A stretch of DNA of 64,000 nucleotides from Lachnospiraceae bacterium (GTDB lineage: Bacteria > Bacillota > Clostridia > Lachnospirales > Lachnospiraceae): NCBI GenBank assembly GCA_009911185.1, contig QXWW01000006.1:1-64000 (forward strand), written 5' to 3'. Below the pieces are notes generated by a model. It was not told the origin of the DNA, made no database searches, and was given only the letters and a program-made list of their open reading frames with translations. This document shows positions 44,633-52,966 of the stretch, piece by piece (position 1 is the stretch's first letter; every line of letters starts with the position of its first letter). Position numbers and translations under genes: made by a program.

Positions 44633-44661
44633 TTGACTTTATCCGGAAAAGTTTATATACT
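44633..44661 (+). promoter_or_regulatory. Strong sigma-A promoter of the flavodoxin/SCP2 gene
   Basis: TTGACT (44633-44638), exactly 17 bases, TATACT (44656-44661), 31 bases before the start codon. Confidence 0.85.
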
Positions 44662-44692
44662 ATGGGTATTGAATAATTTGGAGGCCTTGTGA

Positions 44693-45688
44693 ATGAAAGT
44701 AAATATTTATTATGGAGGGCGGGGCTTGTTAGACGATCCCACCCTGTATGTAGTCAATAAAATGCAGGAAGTTTTGACAGAGCTTCGGGTAGATGTGGAA
44801 CGTTATAATATCTATGAACATAAGAGCAGCATTACGACGCTTCCGCAGACCATTAAAGACGCCGACGGCATTATTCTGGCAACAACTGTGGAATGGCTTG
44901 GAATCGGAGGCTATATGCAGCAGTTTCTTGACGCCTGCTGGCTTTACGGAGATAAAGACAAGATTGCCGCTACTTATATGCAGCCAATCGTTATGTCTAC
45001 TACTTATGGCGAGCGGGAAGGAGAGATTGCGCTTGCCAATGCCTGGGAAATTTTAGGAGGGCTTCCCTGCAGCGGGCTTTGCGGTTATGTGGAGGATTTG
45101 GTTTCGTTTGAAATGAATCATGATTATACAGTGATTATTGAAAAGAAAGCGGAAAATCTCTACCGGACGATTTCGCAGAAGCAGAAAAGCCTTCCCAGCA
45201 GTAATCAGGCAGTAAAACAGTCGGTACTCCGTACCCAGCAGTTAGAGCTGACGCCGCAGGAGAGCGAACAGTTGTCTAAATATGTATCGGACGACCTCTA
45301 TGTGAAGAAACAGAAACAGGATATCGAAGAGTTAAGCAGTATGTTTAAGGACATGCTGGGGCAGAGTGAAGAAGACGAAGATATGGCGTATTTGATGGAG
45401 CTGGAAGCGCATTTTGTACCCCAGGAGGATTTCGCGGCAAATTACCTGTTTATGATTGAAGGGAAGAAGAAGCCTTTGTCAGTGGAAATCCACAATGAAG
45501 AAATTCAGATTCACTACGGCCAGAGTGAAAAGATTGACGTTTATACGAAGCTTACGACCGGGGTGATGGACGGCATTATTCAGGGCAGAATGACATTCCA
45601 AAGAGCCTTTATGACGGGGGAAATGACAGCGAAGGGAAACTTTAAGACCTTGAAGATGTTAGACCAGGTATTTATTTTTAATGGATAA
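44693..45688 (+). CDS. Flavodoxin/NADPH-FMN-reductase-like domain fused to SCP2-like domain
   Basis: 331 residues. The N-terminal half (about 1-160) has a flavodoxin-like fold: VNIYYGGRGLLDDPTLYVV, ADGIILATTVEWLGIGGYMQ and PIVMSTTYGEREGEIALANA. A helical linker (about 160-225) joins an SCP2/sterol-carrier-like C-terminal domain (FAANYLFMIEGKKKPLSVEI, TKLTTGVMDGIIQGRMTFQR, FMTGEMTAKGNFKTLKMLDQ), which binds hydrophobic ligands. A redox protein that also binds a lipid-like molecule is a reasonable reading, with no pathway evident. ATG after TTGGAGG; HIT gene follows 15 bases later. Confidence 0.78.
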   Translation: MKVNIYYGGRGLLDDPTLYVVNKMQEVLTELRVDVERYNIYEHKSSITTLPQTIKDADGIILATTVEWLGIGGYMQQFLDACWLYGDKDKIAATYMQPIVMSTTYGEREGEIALANAWEILGGLPCSGLCGYVEDLVSFEMNHDYTVIIEKKAENLYRTISQKQKSLPSSNQAVKQSVLRTQQLELTPQESEQLSKYVSDDLYVKKQKQDIEELSSMFKDMLGQSEEDEDMAYLMELEAHFVPQEDFAANYLFMIEGKKKPLSVEIHNEEIQIHYGQSEKIDVYTKLTTGVMDGIIQGRMTFQRAFMTGEMTAKGNFKTLKMLDQVFIFNG

Positions 45689-45703
45689 GCAAGGAGGAGG
45701 AAG

Positions 45704-46120
45704 ATGAAAGATTCAAATTGTATTTTCTGTAAAATTTCCGGAGGAGAAATTCCTTCAAAGACAATTTATGAGGATAATGAGTTTCGGGTAATTCTGGATA
45801 TCAGTCCGGCAACCAGGGGACACGCGCTGATTATTCCCAAAGAGCATTACGCCAATTTGTATGAAATGCCGGAGGAAGCGGCGGGGCGCGTCATGATGCT
45901 TGCTAAGAGGATGGCAGGGTATTTGACAGAACGCTTACACTGCGAAGGGTTGAATATCGTGCAGAATAATGGAGAAGTTGCCGGACAGACCGTATTTCAT
46001 TTTCATATGCATTTGATACCAAGATATACGGGGGACGGCAATGAGGACAAGCTGTGCTGGCATCATCTGGAATTATCCGCAGAGGAACTGGAAGAGATCT
46101 TTAACAAGCTGAAACAGTAA
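45704..46120 (+). CDS. HIT-family nucleotide hydrolase
   Basis: 138 residues. Histidine-triad protein of the Hint type, hydrolysing nucleoside phosphoramidates or AMP conjugates. The N-terminal CIFCKISGGEIPSKTIYED contains a CX2C, typical of bacterial HIT proteins, and the triad is HFHMHLIPRY near residue 100, with NNGEVAGQTVFHFHMH. It is preceded by AGGAGGAGG and probably co-transcribed with the 44693 gene. It is slightly longer at the C-terminus than the minimal Hint. Confidence 0.93.
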   Translation: MKDSNCIFCKISGGEIPSKTIYEDNEFRVILDISPATRGHALIIPKEHYANLYEMPEEAAGRVMMLAKRMAGYLTERLHCEGLNIVQNNGEVAGQTVFHFHMHLIPRYTGDGNEDKLCWHHLELSAEELEEIFNKLKQ

Positions 46121-46189
46121 CAGATATTGGGCAATATCATAAAAAATGGTTTGCCCGACGAGATGTCGGGAATATAATAAGAGAAATTG

Positions 46190-46227
46190 AAAATAAAAAC
46201 GGGGCATCTTCGTATGGAGGATGCCCC
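46190..46227 (-). terminator. Intrinsic terminator of murG
   Basis: GGGGCATC and GATGCCCC form a stem; on the minus strand it is followed by CGTTTTTATTTTC. Just upstream on the plus strand lies a small hairpin CCCGAC-GAGAT-GTCGGG (46154-46170) that may serve the HIT gene. Confidence 0.7.
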
Positions 46228-46265
46228 AATCTATGAGTAAAAGAGATTTTGCAGTTAAGAGTTTC

Positions 46266-47336
46266 TTATGATTTTGCAGCAGCCTGATCAATCAGTTGTA
46301 CGACTGTTTCAACGGAGTTAAGCAGTTCACTTTTCTCCATAGCATGGATGAATTGTCCGCGTTCTTTAAATAATGTGCGGATGGCGTCCAAAAGAATGGT
46401 ATCGTTTAATTGCTCTTCCTCAATGACCATACTGTATCCTTGCCGTTCAAAAGAACGGGCATTTAATATCTGGTCTCCACGGCTGGCATTGGCGGAAAGC
46501 GGTATCAGAATATTTGGCTTGCGAAGCGCCAGAAGTTCACAGATCGCGTTGGCGCCAGCCCTGGATATCACAAGGTCTGCAGCGGCGAACAGATCGCTTA
46601 ATTCCTGGTTGGCATATTCTAACTGCGCATATCCCGCCGTAGTTTTCAGAGAGTCGTCCAGGTTTCCTTTGCCGCATAAGTGCAGTATTTGGAAGGTTTT
46701 TAAAAGCTCTGGCAAAATCTGTCGGACAATCTCATTAATGAATTGGGAACCGCTGCTTCCTCCCATAATTAGAATTACAGGTCTGTCAGATTTGAAATGG
46801 CAGTAATCAAGTCCTTTGAGCCGGTTGCCGGACAGAAGCTCTTTGCGGATAGGAGAGCCGGTAAGCACGGCTTTTTCTTCAGGAAGATATTTTAAAGTTT
46901 CTGGGAAATTACAGCATACTTTAGAAGCATGGGGAATGGCAAGCTTGTTGGCGAGTCCTGGTGTAATATCTGATTCGTGTATGATGGCGGGAATTTTCCG
47001 GTGTTTTGCAGCCATCACCACCGGGACAGAGACAAAGCCTCCTTTGGAAAACACCACGTCCGGTTTTAATTTTTTCAGAAGAGTACGCGTCTGCCCGTAG
47101 CCTTTCAGGACCTTAAAAGGGTCTGAAAAATTTTTCCAGTCAAAGTACCGGCGCAGTTTGCCGGAAGAAATTCCGTAATAAGGAATATGGTATTGCTCAA
47201 TCAATTTGCGTTCAATACCGTCATAGGAACCTATGTAATGTATCTCATACCCCAGTTCCTTTAGCCGTGGGATCAGGGCAATATTGGGTGTGACATGACC
47301 GGCGGTTCCGCCGCCTGTTAAGACGATTCGCTTCAT
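46266..47336 (-). CDS. murG: MurG, lipid II synthase
   Basis: 356 residues. Adds GlcNAc to undecaprenyl-PP-MurNAc-pentapeptide at the membrane inner face, giving lipid II. Features: Rossmann loop [48 protein letters not shown], the second-domain loop [15 protein letters not shown] and the UDP-GlcNAc-binding [20 protein letters not shown]. The ATG at 47336 (MKRIVLTGG) follows GGAGGAAAAT; the in-frame start at 47348 is less likely. It is a single-gene unit away from the dcw cluster, which is common in Lachnospiraceae that keep a second or relocated murG. Confidence 0.93.
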   Translation of the reverse strand: MKRIVLTGGGTAGHVTPNIALIPRLKELGYEIHYIGSYDGIERKLIEQYHIPYYGISSGKLRRYFDWKNFSDPFKVLKGYGQTRTLLKKLKPDVVFSKGGFVSVPVVMAAKHRKIPAIIHESDITPGLANKLAIPHASKVCCNFPETLKYLPEEKAVLTGSPIRKELLSGNRLKGLDYCHFKSDRPVILIMGGSSGSQFINEIVRQILPELLKTFQILHLCGKGNLDDSLKTTAGYAQLEYANQELSDLFAAADLVISRAGANAICELLALRKPNILIPLSANASRGDQILNARSFERQGYSMVIEEEQLNDTILLDAIRTLFKERGQFIHAMEKSELLNSVETVVQLIDQAAAKS

Positions 47337-47623
47337 ATTTTCCTCCATTTTCTCAGAACAAATTACACTATCTCTATCTTATACTGTTCCCCGAAAAAGT
47401 CAAGGGTTATACCAGCGTGTGTTTAAAAACGCTGTACTAATGTACTGACCGCGGAATATTCAGCAAGCCTCCTTGCCTGATTTTTTGCGAGACTGCGTTG
47501 GATTCAATTGACGGCGCCAGAGCACCGCTCTCTTTTGCCTTCTTACCTCTGAAAAAGATTCTGTAACGTTTCAACGGATAGTATCTGGTCGAATACGGAC
47601 GAAACATGCGACGAAAAAAGAAC
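47337..47623. other. Intergenic region, no gene seen
   Basis: No open frame with a ribosome binding site on either strand and no recognised RNA motif. It separates divergent murG and the 47688 gene. Confidence 0.5.
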
Positions 47624-47632
47624 CCTTCCTAC

Positions 47633-47661
47633 TTCACAGAACTGGAAATAATATTTATAAT
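47633..47661 (+). promoter_or_regulatory. Promoter bracketed by a perfect inverted repeat
   Basis: TTCACA (47633-47638), 17 bases, TATAAT (47656-47661). CCTTCCTAC at 47624-47632 and its exact complement GTAGGAAGG at 47667-47675 flank it; the right arm overlaps the transcription start and the ribosome binding site GAAGGAGG. Confidence 0.7.
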
Positions 47662-47687
47662 AGCAGGTAGGAAGGAGGACATGCTAT

Positions 47688-48020
47688 ATGGAAAAAATAG
47701 TAAGTTTTTTACAAAATTACAATGAGATCCTGACAGAAGCGTTTATTGTGCTGATGAGTCTGGTACTGATAATTTTTCTGGCAAGGATTTTAAGACAGAT
47801 AAAAAGGCTGAATCTCAGCCTTACAAGTATTACCCAAAATATACAGGCATATTTTGATGTGATTTTGCAGGAGGAACCACAGAAGGCAGAGGAACAGACC
47901 GTGCAGCAAGATCCTGTGCAAAACAAGCGTACAGCGGAAGAAAATGATTTTGAAGAGCAGGAGCGCAGAAAACAGGAAGAGGAGGTGTTTAACGCAGTTT
48001 TGCAGGAATATTTCTCCTAA
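47688..48020 (+). CDS. Small membrane protein, function unknown
   Basis: 110 residues. One N-terminal hydrophobic helix (EAFIVLMSLVLIIFLARILR, about 17-37) followed by a charged helical cytoplasmic domain with an amphipathic coil (RRKQEEEVFNAVLQEYF). No family is recognised. GAAGGAGG lies at good spacing from the ATG at 47688. Downstream there is a promoter for pgi, so it is a single-gene unit. Confidence 0.6.
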   Translation: MEKIVSFLQNYNEILTEAFIVLMSLVLIIFLARILRQIKRLNLSLTSITQNIQAYFDVILQEEPQKAEEQTVQQDPVQNKRTAEENDFEEQERRKQEEEVFNAVLQEYFS

Positions 48021-48174
48021 CAAACGCAGGGGAGCGTGTTTGCTAATGTTCGCGTCCGTAACAGGTATGTTTTCTGCGGTTAGCCCCCGGCATCTTCCCT
48101 CATTCAGCATAAGTTGCCGGCAATTTTTGAAATGTGTCTGCCGCAAAGCATTTATCAAACACGCTTCTGAGTGA

Positions 48175-48203
48175 TTGACTAAATGCCGGAGATTTGCTAC
48201 ACT
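48175..48203 (+). promoter_or_regulatory. Promoter of pgi
   Basis: TTGACT (48175-48180), 17 bases, TACACT (48198-48203). Confidence 0.75.
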
Positions 48204-48254
48204 TATCCTGTAAAGGAAAATGGTGACAATTATATTGACAAAGGAGTGGAAATC

Positions 48255-49601
48255 ATGGAAAAAGTAACGTTTGATTACGGAAAATGCGCCGGTTTTATCA
48301 GTCAGGAAGAAATTTCTTATATGACAAAATTAGTAGAAGACGCTAAAGAGCTGCTTGTTTCAAAAAAAGGAGCCGGAAATGATTTTTTGGGATGGCTGGA
48401 TCTGCCGGTAGATTATGATAAAGAGGAGTTCGACCGAATTAAAAAAGCAGCGGCTAAGATTCAGAACGATTCAGAGGTGCTGGTTGTAATCGGTATCGGA
48501 GGTTCTTATCTGGGTGCAAGAGCAGCTATTGAATTTTTACGGCATGGCTTTTACAATAATGTGTCAAAGGAGATTCGCAAGACACCGGAAATTTACTATG
48601 CTGGAAACAGTATCAGCAGCAGTTATCTGGCAGGTCTGATTGAGGTGATTGGCGACCGTGATTTCTCAGTAAATATTATATCCAAATCAGGAACTACTAC
48701 GGAGCCGGCCATCGCTTTCCGTGTATTCAAGGAACTCTTGGAAAAGAAATACGGTAAGGAGGAAGCTGCAAAGAGAATCTATGCGACGACAGACCGTGCG
48801 AGAGGAGCGTTAAAAAATCTTGCGAAAGAAGAAGGTTATGAGAGCTTTGTAGTGCCGGATGACGTGGGAGGAAGATTCTCGGTATTGACTGCGGTAGGGC
48901 TTCTTCCGATTGCAGTGAGCGGAGCAGACATTGATAAGCTGATGGAAGGAGCAGCATCCGGAAGAGAGCTGGCATTAAACAAATCTTTTGCAGAAAATGA
49001 TGCTATGCAGTATGCTGCTGTCCGCAACATTTTGCTTAGAAAGGGTAAGGCGGCGGAAGTTCTTGCAAATTATGAGCCGAGCCTTCATTATATTTCAGAG
49101 TGGTGGAAACAGCTTTATGGAGAGAGTGAAGGGAAGGATCAAAAAGGAATTTTCCCAGCTTCTGTGGACTTGACAACCGATCTTCATTCTATGGGGCAGT
49201 TTATTCAGGATGGCGCCCGTATTATGTTTGAAACAGTTCTGAGCGTGGAAAAATCAAGGTGCAAAATAGAACTGAAAGAAGAACCTGTTGATCTGGACGG
49301 TTTGAATTATCTTGCCGGAAAAGATATGGATTTCGTAAATAAAAGCGCAATGAACGGTACGATCCTGGCTCATACCGACGGAAATGTTCCTAATCTTATG
49401 GTGAAGATTCCGGAGCAGAACGAGTTTTATCTGGGGCAGTTATTCTATTTCTTTGAGTTTGCCTGCGGTGTCAGCGGTTATCTTTTGGGTGTCAATCCAT
49501 TTAATCAGCCGGGAGTAGAGAGTTATAAGCGTAATATGTTTGCGCTGCTTGGTAAGCCCGGTTTTGAAGCGGAAAGAGAAGAATTGTTAAAGAGACTTTA
49601 A
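48255..49601 (+). CDS. pgi: Glucose-6-phosphate isomerase
   Basis: 448 residues. Interconverts glucose-6-phosphate and fructose-6-phosphate in glycolysis. Signatures: [40 protein letters not shown], the PGI pattern [20 protein letters not shown] and [20 protein letters not shown] near the C-terminus. It is the compact Firmicutes form (about 450 residues) rather than the 550-residue proteobacterial one. The ATG at 48255 follows AAAGGAGTGG and has an in-frame upstream extension to 48183, which lies inside the promoter and is therefore excluded. Single-gene unit with a terminator. Confidence 0.95.
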   Translation: MEKVTFDYGKCAGFISQEEISYMTKLVEDAKELLVSKKGAGNDFLGWLDLPVDYDKEEFDRIKKAAAKIQNDSEVLVVIGIGGSYLGARAAIEFLRHGFYNNVSKEIRKTPEIYYAGNSISSSYLAGLIEVIGDRDFSVNIISKSGTTTEPAIAFRVFKELLEKKYGKEEAAKRIYATTDRARGALKNLAKEEGYESFVVPDDVGGRFSVLTAVGLLPIAVSGADIDKLMEGAASGRELALNKSFAENDAMQYAAVRNILLRKGKAAEVLANYEPSLHYISEWWKQLYGESEGKDQKGIFPASVDLTTDLHSMGQFIQDGARIMFETVLSVEKSRCKIELKEEPVDLDGLNYLAGKDMDFVNKSAMNGTILAHTDGNVPNLMVKIPEQNEFYLGQLFYFFEFACGVSGYLLGVNPFNQPGVESYKRNMFALLGKPGFEAEREELLKRL

Positions 49602-49614
49602 TTTGAAACATAAA

Positions 49615-49665
49615 AGAGGGCGTTGTTCATCATCAAAGCAGATGATAGAGCGGCGCCCTTTTTCT
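49615..49665 (+). terminator. Intrinsic terminator of pgi
   Basis: AGAGGGCG...CATCATC / GATGAT...GCGCCC forms a branched stem followed by TTTTTCTTC. Confidence 0.8.
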
Positions 49666-49809
49666 TCTATAGGGAAGAGCTTTTCTTTAGAAAAAACGCG
49701 CACTCGTGTAAAAAAGTAATATGACGCGAAAGCAGCTGTACGCGGCAAAGAGTGATCCATTATGAGGGCGGAAAGATCCGAATCGCTTAAATAATATACA
49801 ATATATCAA

Positions 49810-49838
49810 TTGATTTACCAAACTATATTCGGTATATA
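49810..49838 (+). promoter_or_regulatory. Putative promoter of fucO with long leader
   Basis: TTGATT (49810-49815), 17 bases, TATATA (49833-49838). The next gene starts at 50063, giving a leader of about 220 bases. Confidence 0.6.
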
Positions 49839-49892
49839 GTAGTTTGTACTTTTAAAAATGAGTTTTTCAGCGACCTGTGAGTGAGGGCCGGG

Positions 49893-49917
49893 AGAGCAGA
49901 ATGGGCCTGCCCGCTCT
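49893..49917 (+). other. Hairpin in the fucO leader
   Basis: AGAGC (49893-49897) pairs with GCTCT (49913-49917) and GGGC with GCCC inside, followed by GTTTTATCTG. It could be an attenuator or a minor terminator. No known riboswitch core was recognised in the 49845-50062 leader. Confidence 0.4.
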
Positions 49918-50062
49918 GTTTTATCTGATAAATTAAATATCCGCGGATTTAAAATATAAATCCCTTTCATACATATATTTCTGTTGAAATTATCGGGAAA
50001 AAGAGTGATAATAAAAGAGACTTTTTTATGAGCCACTTTATGAGAAAAGAAAGGAGAAGAGA

Positions 50063-51211
50063 ATGGCAAACAGATTTGTGTTGAATGAGACGTCTTATCA
50101 CGGAGCGGGAGCGATCCAGGAAATTAGCGCAGAAGCAAAAGGGAGGAAATTTCAGAAGGCTTTTGTGTGTTCCGATCCGGATTTAATTAAATTTGGAGTG
50201 ACGAATAAGGTATTGGATGTTTTGGAAAAAGATGGCTTGAAATATGAAGTTTATTCAAATATCAAGCCCAATCCGACGATTGAAAATGTGCAGGCCGGCG
50301 TAGACGCCTATAAGAAATCCGGCGCGGATTATCTGATTGCAATTGGAGGGGGTTCCTCCATGGATACAGCGAAAGCAATTGGTATCATTATCAATAATCC
50401 CCAATTTGCCGATGTGGTTAGTTTGGAGGGAGTGGCGCCGACGACCGAGAAGTCTGTTCCTATTTTTGCGGTGCCAACTACTGCGGGAACAGCAGCGGAG
50501 GTTACGATTAACTATGTAATTACAGATGCTGCCAATAATCGAAAAATGGTGTGCGTAGACCCGAAGGATATTCCTGTGGTGGCGTTTGTGGATCCGGATA
50601 TGATGTCTTCCATGCCCAAAGGGCTGACGGCAGCAACCGGAATGGATGCGCTTACACATGCCATAGAGGGATATATTACGGCAGGGGCATGGGAATTATC
50701 CGATATGTTCCATCTGAAAGCAATTGAAATTATTGCAAGAAGCCTGCGCGGGGCCGTAGACAATACCCCGCAGGGCAGGGAAGATATGGCGTTGGGACAG
50801 TATGTGGCAGGCATGGGATTTTCCAATGTAGGGCTTGGAATCGTACATTCTATGGCACATCCGCTGGGAGCGCTTTACGATACGCCTCATGGAGTGGCAA
50901 ACGCCATTATTCTGCCTACAGTTATGGAATACAATGCAGAAGCTACCGGCGAAAAATATCGTGAGATTGCGCGGGCAATGGGAGTGGAAGGTGTAGATTC
51001 TATGTCTCAGGAGGAATACCGCAAGGCTGCGATTGACGCAGTTAAGAGATTATCACAGGATGTTGGCATTCCGGCAGATTTAAAAGAAATTGTGAAAAGA
51101 GAGGATATTCCTTTCCTGGCACAGTCTGCTTATGATGATGCATGCAGGCCGGGAAATCCCAAAGAAACCAGTGTGGAAGATATTGCCAGACTATATGAAT
51201 CTTTAATCTAA
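50063..51211 (+). CDS. fucO: Iron-dependent alcohol dehydrogenase, lactaldehyde reductase FucO
   Basis: 382 residues. Reduces L-lactaldehyde to 1,2-propanediol with NADH, or interconverts related alcohols and aldehydes, in fucose and rhamnose fermentation. Sequence features: MANRFVLNETSYHGAGAI, the NAD loop LIAIGGGSSMDTAKAIG, PTTAGTAAEVTINYVITD and the metal site TGMDALTHAIEGYI with HSMAHPLGALYDTPHGV. The resemblance to E. coli FucO extends over the whole length. It follows AAAGGAG. No fucose or rhamnose genes occur in the window. Function in general alcohol metabolism cannot be excluded. Confidence 0.9.
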   Translation: MANRFVLNETSYHGAGAIQEISAEAKGRKFQKAFVCSDPDLIKFGVTNKVLDVLEKDGLKYEVYSNIKPNPTIENVQAGVDAYKKSGADYLIAIGGGSSMDTAKAIGIIINNPQFADVVSLEGVAPTTEKSVPIFAVPTTAGTAAEVTINYVITDAANNRKMVCVDPKDIPVVAFVDPDMMSSMPKGLTAATGMDALTHAIEGYITAGAWELSDMFHLKAIEIIARSLRGAVDNTPQGREDMALGQYVAGMGFSNVGLGIVHSMAHPLGALYDTPHGVANAIILPTVMEYNAEATGEKYREIARAMGVEGVDSMSQEEYRKAAIDAVKRLSQDVGIPADLKEIVKREDIPFLAQSAYDDACRPGNPKETSVEDIARLYESLI

Positions 51212-51237
51212 TATAGAAAGTTTCAGGAGGATAAGAA

Positions 51238-51591
51238 ATGCAGAATGATGATGTGAGGGCGCAGTTAATTCGGGCGTTCCCGGCAGAAGTAGTTGAGGCG
51301 CGCGGTACAAGGAATGAGATCTATTATGCCTGTCCGACCTGCTCAAGGGCGGTTGCGCAGGGGATGGACAAATGTTTAGGATGCAGTCAGGTCTTAAGCT
51401 GGAAGAACATCAATGAAATGATGGCGTCGAACGGAATGCGCAAGGCCGTCCTGGAATTTGAGGTTGCTTCTGATTTTACCAACGGGAACTGCAGAAAATG
51501 CCCGCTGTCTTATATCGGAAAAGGTGATACAGGAAATGTATATGAATGTCCTCTGGATATGAGAAGCGCCTGTCCGATAAAGTTGTGTTAA
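51238..51591 (+). CDS. Small cysteine-rich protein with zinc-ribbon-like N-terminus
   Basis: 117 residues, ten or more Cys. The pair CPTC and CLGC (about 32-50) form a treble-clef or zinc-ribbon motif. The C-terminal CRKCPLSYIG and the ECPLDMRSACPIKLC end carry six further cysteines, arranged like a disulfide- or metal-rich knot. It begins 26 bases after fucO and is preceded by AGGAGG, so is co-transcribed with it. I do not recognise its family; a metal-binding or redox helper is possible. No signal peptide. Confidence 0.6.
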   Translation: MQNDDVRAQLIRAFPAEVVEARGTRNEIYYACPTCSRAVAQGMDKCLGCSQVLSWKNINEMMASNGMRKAVLEFEVASDFTNGNCRKCPLSYIGKGDTGNVYECPLDMRSACPIKLC

Positions 51592-51675
51592 TTTCAAAAA
51601 AATTTGCTTTACTGTATAAAATTTCCATATTTGCACATGCTATTTCTGTATAAAGATAGAAAGGCAGGAAAAACA

Positions 51676-52299
51676 ATGGCAATGGATTTTAAACAGAGTG
51701 AAACCATGAAGAATTTGATGCGGGCATTTGCAGGAGAAAGTCAGGCGCGGAACCGTTACACCTTTGCAGCGGCCCAGGCAAACAGCCAGGGATTATATGT
51801 GATTGAACATATTTTTAAATTCACGGCCGACCAGGAAAAGGAACATGCGGAGGTATTTTACAATCAGCTAAAAGAGCTGGCAGGAGAAACGATTCATATT
51901 GACGGAGGTTATCCGGTAGATTTGAGTCCCAATATTTCGGATTTATTGGATAAGGCGCAGCATAATGAGTATGAGGAGCATGACGACGTCTACAAGAATT
52001 TTGCAGATAAGGCGCAGGAAGAGGGGTTTGGAAAAGCGGCGGCCAAATTCCGTTTAATTGCTGAGATAGAAAAACTTCATGGAGATCGGTTTGGAGCTTT
52101 TGCCCAATTATTAAAAGATAACCAGTTGTTTGTCTCGAAGGTAGAGACGAAATGGATGTGTTTAAATTGCGGCCATGTGCAGGAAGGAACGGAAGCGCCC
52201 CAGAAATGTCCGGTGTGCGACCATGAGCAGGGGTGGTTTATCCGCATGGAACTGGCGCCCTACTGTAGAGATGGAAACTTTGAAAAATTTCCTTCTTAG
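51676..52299 (+). CDS. rbr: Rubrerythrin
   Basis: 207 residues. A non-haem diiron peroxidase that reduces H2O2 in anaerobes with electrons from rubredoxin. The diiron four-helix domain shows AFAGESQARNRYTFAAAQAN, ADQEKEHAEVFYNQLKEL and EIEKLHGDRFGAFAQLL (the E/H ligands). The C-terminal rubredoxin-like domain has CLNCGHVQEGTEAPQKCPVC. The ATG at 51676 follows AGGCAGGAA; in-frame extensions upstream are not expected. A strong terminator follows and a group II intron remnant is inserted directly behind it. Confidence 0.95.
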   Translation: MAMDFKQSETMKNLMRAFAGESQARNRYTFAAAQANSQGLYVIEHIFKFTADQEKEHAEVFYNQLKELAGETIHIDGGYPVDLSPNISDLLDKAQHNEYEEHDDVYKNFADKAQEEGFGKAAAKFRLIAEIEKLHGDRFGAFAQLLKDNQLFVSKVETKWMCLNCGHVQEGTEAPQKCPVCDHEQGWFIRMELAPYCRDGNFEKFPS

Positions 52300-52308
52300 A
52301 ATAAAAAG

Positions 52309-52339
52309 GACGGTAAATCTTCTGGTTTACCGTCTTTTT
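52309..52339 (+). terminator. Intrinsic terminator of rbr
   Basis: GACGGTAAA and TTTACCGTC around TCTTCTGG form a 9-bp stem followed by TTTTTG. Confidence 0.9.
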
Positions 52340-52841
52340 GTGTATGAAGGCATGCCCGTGTTCTGTGGTGAAAGTCCACATAGGGTAGCCACCGACGAAC
52401 TTTATAGCGACTCTCAAGGTTTGTATCATAAGGTGCAGGCGGGAAGAGATAGCAAAGTTGTAGCCCTACGGACAGAAACTTGATAATAAGGTGTTTATGG
52501 CGGGTAAGTTGACACAGGACAACGAGGCCCTAAAGGTGGTCGTAACCTATGAGCGTAAATCAAGAGGGCAGACGAGGAAAGAACACGGACTTATCCCGTG
52601 AGGTCTCACAGGCGGTTCCATTAGCCGTAGTCACAACGAACTGTAAGAAGTCAGCAGAAGCCATAGTAGGAGGAATCTGAAGGGCTGAACAAGGTAACTG
52701 TGCAGACGAATGTATGTACCTGTGAGTATCTGACAAGCGGATACAGGCGAAACGTAAATGAACCGTAAACGCACAAACATAGGACAAATGCGTACAAGGC
52801 TGCGAGTAATCATCTGGAAACAACGGGATGTAAATTTCTGA
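52340..52841 (+). mobile_element. Degenerate class C group II intron (5' RNA domains plus RT scrap)
   Basis: The stretch begins at GTGTATG, compatible with the GUGYG-type intron start, immediately after the U-tract of the rbr terminator, which is the preferred target of class C introns. It contains intron landmarks in order: GTGAAAGTCCACATAGGG, GGAAAGAACACGGACTTATC, ATCCCGTGAGGTCTCACAGG and AAGAAGTCAGCAGAAGCCAT, which parallel the Oceanobacillus class C intron. After that the encoded protein appears deleted: only a 27-residue tail of the reverse transcriptase remains (52758-52841). No domain V or VI (catalytic AGC triad hairpin) can be found, so the element cannot splice or move. Confidence 0.85.
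52758..52841 (+). pseudogene. C-terminal fragment of group II intron reverse transcriptase
   Basis: The open frame reads MNRKRTNIGQMRTRLRVIIW followed by KQRDVNF and a stop. The pattern R-x-R-L-R-x-x-I-W-K-Q is the end of the maturase/RT C-terminal region of group II introns. The catalytic RT domain is missing. Confidence 0.7.
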
Positions 52842-52966
52842 TTAGTCCGGCGTTGTGAAAAACACAAATCTTTCATATTTTTCTCAAATTTATTTCAAAA
52901 AAGCCTGTCAAAATATGTGTGATAATGTTAATATGAAAAAGTACAAATGGAAACAGGAGGTTGAGA

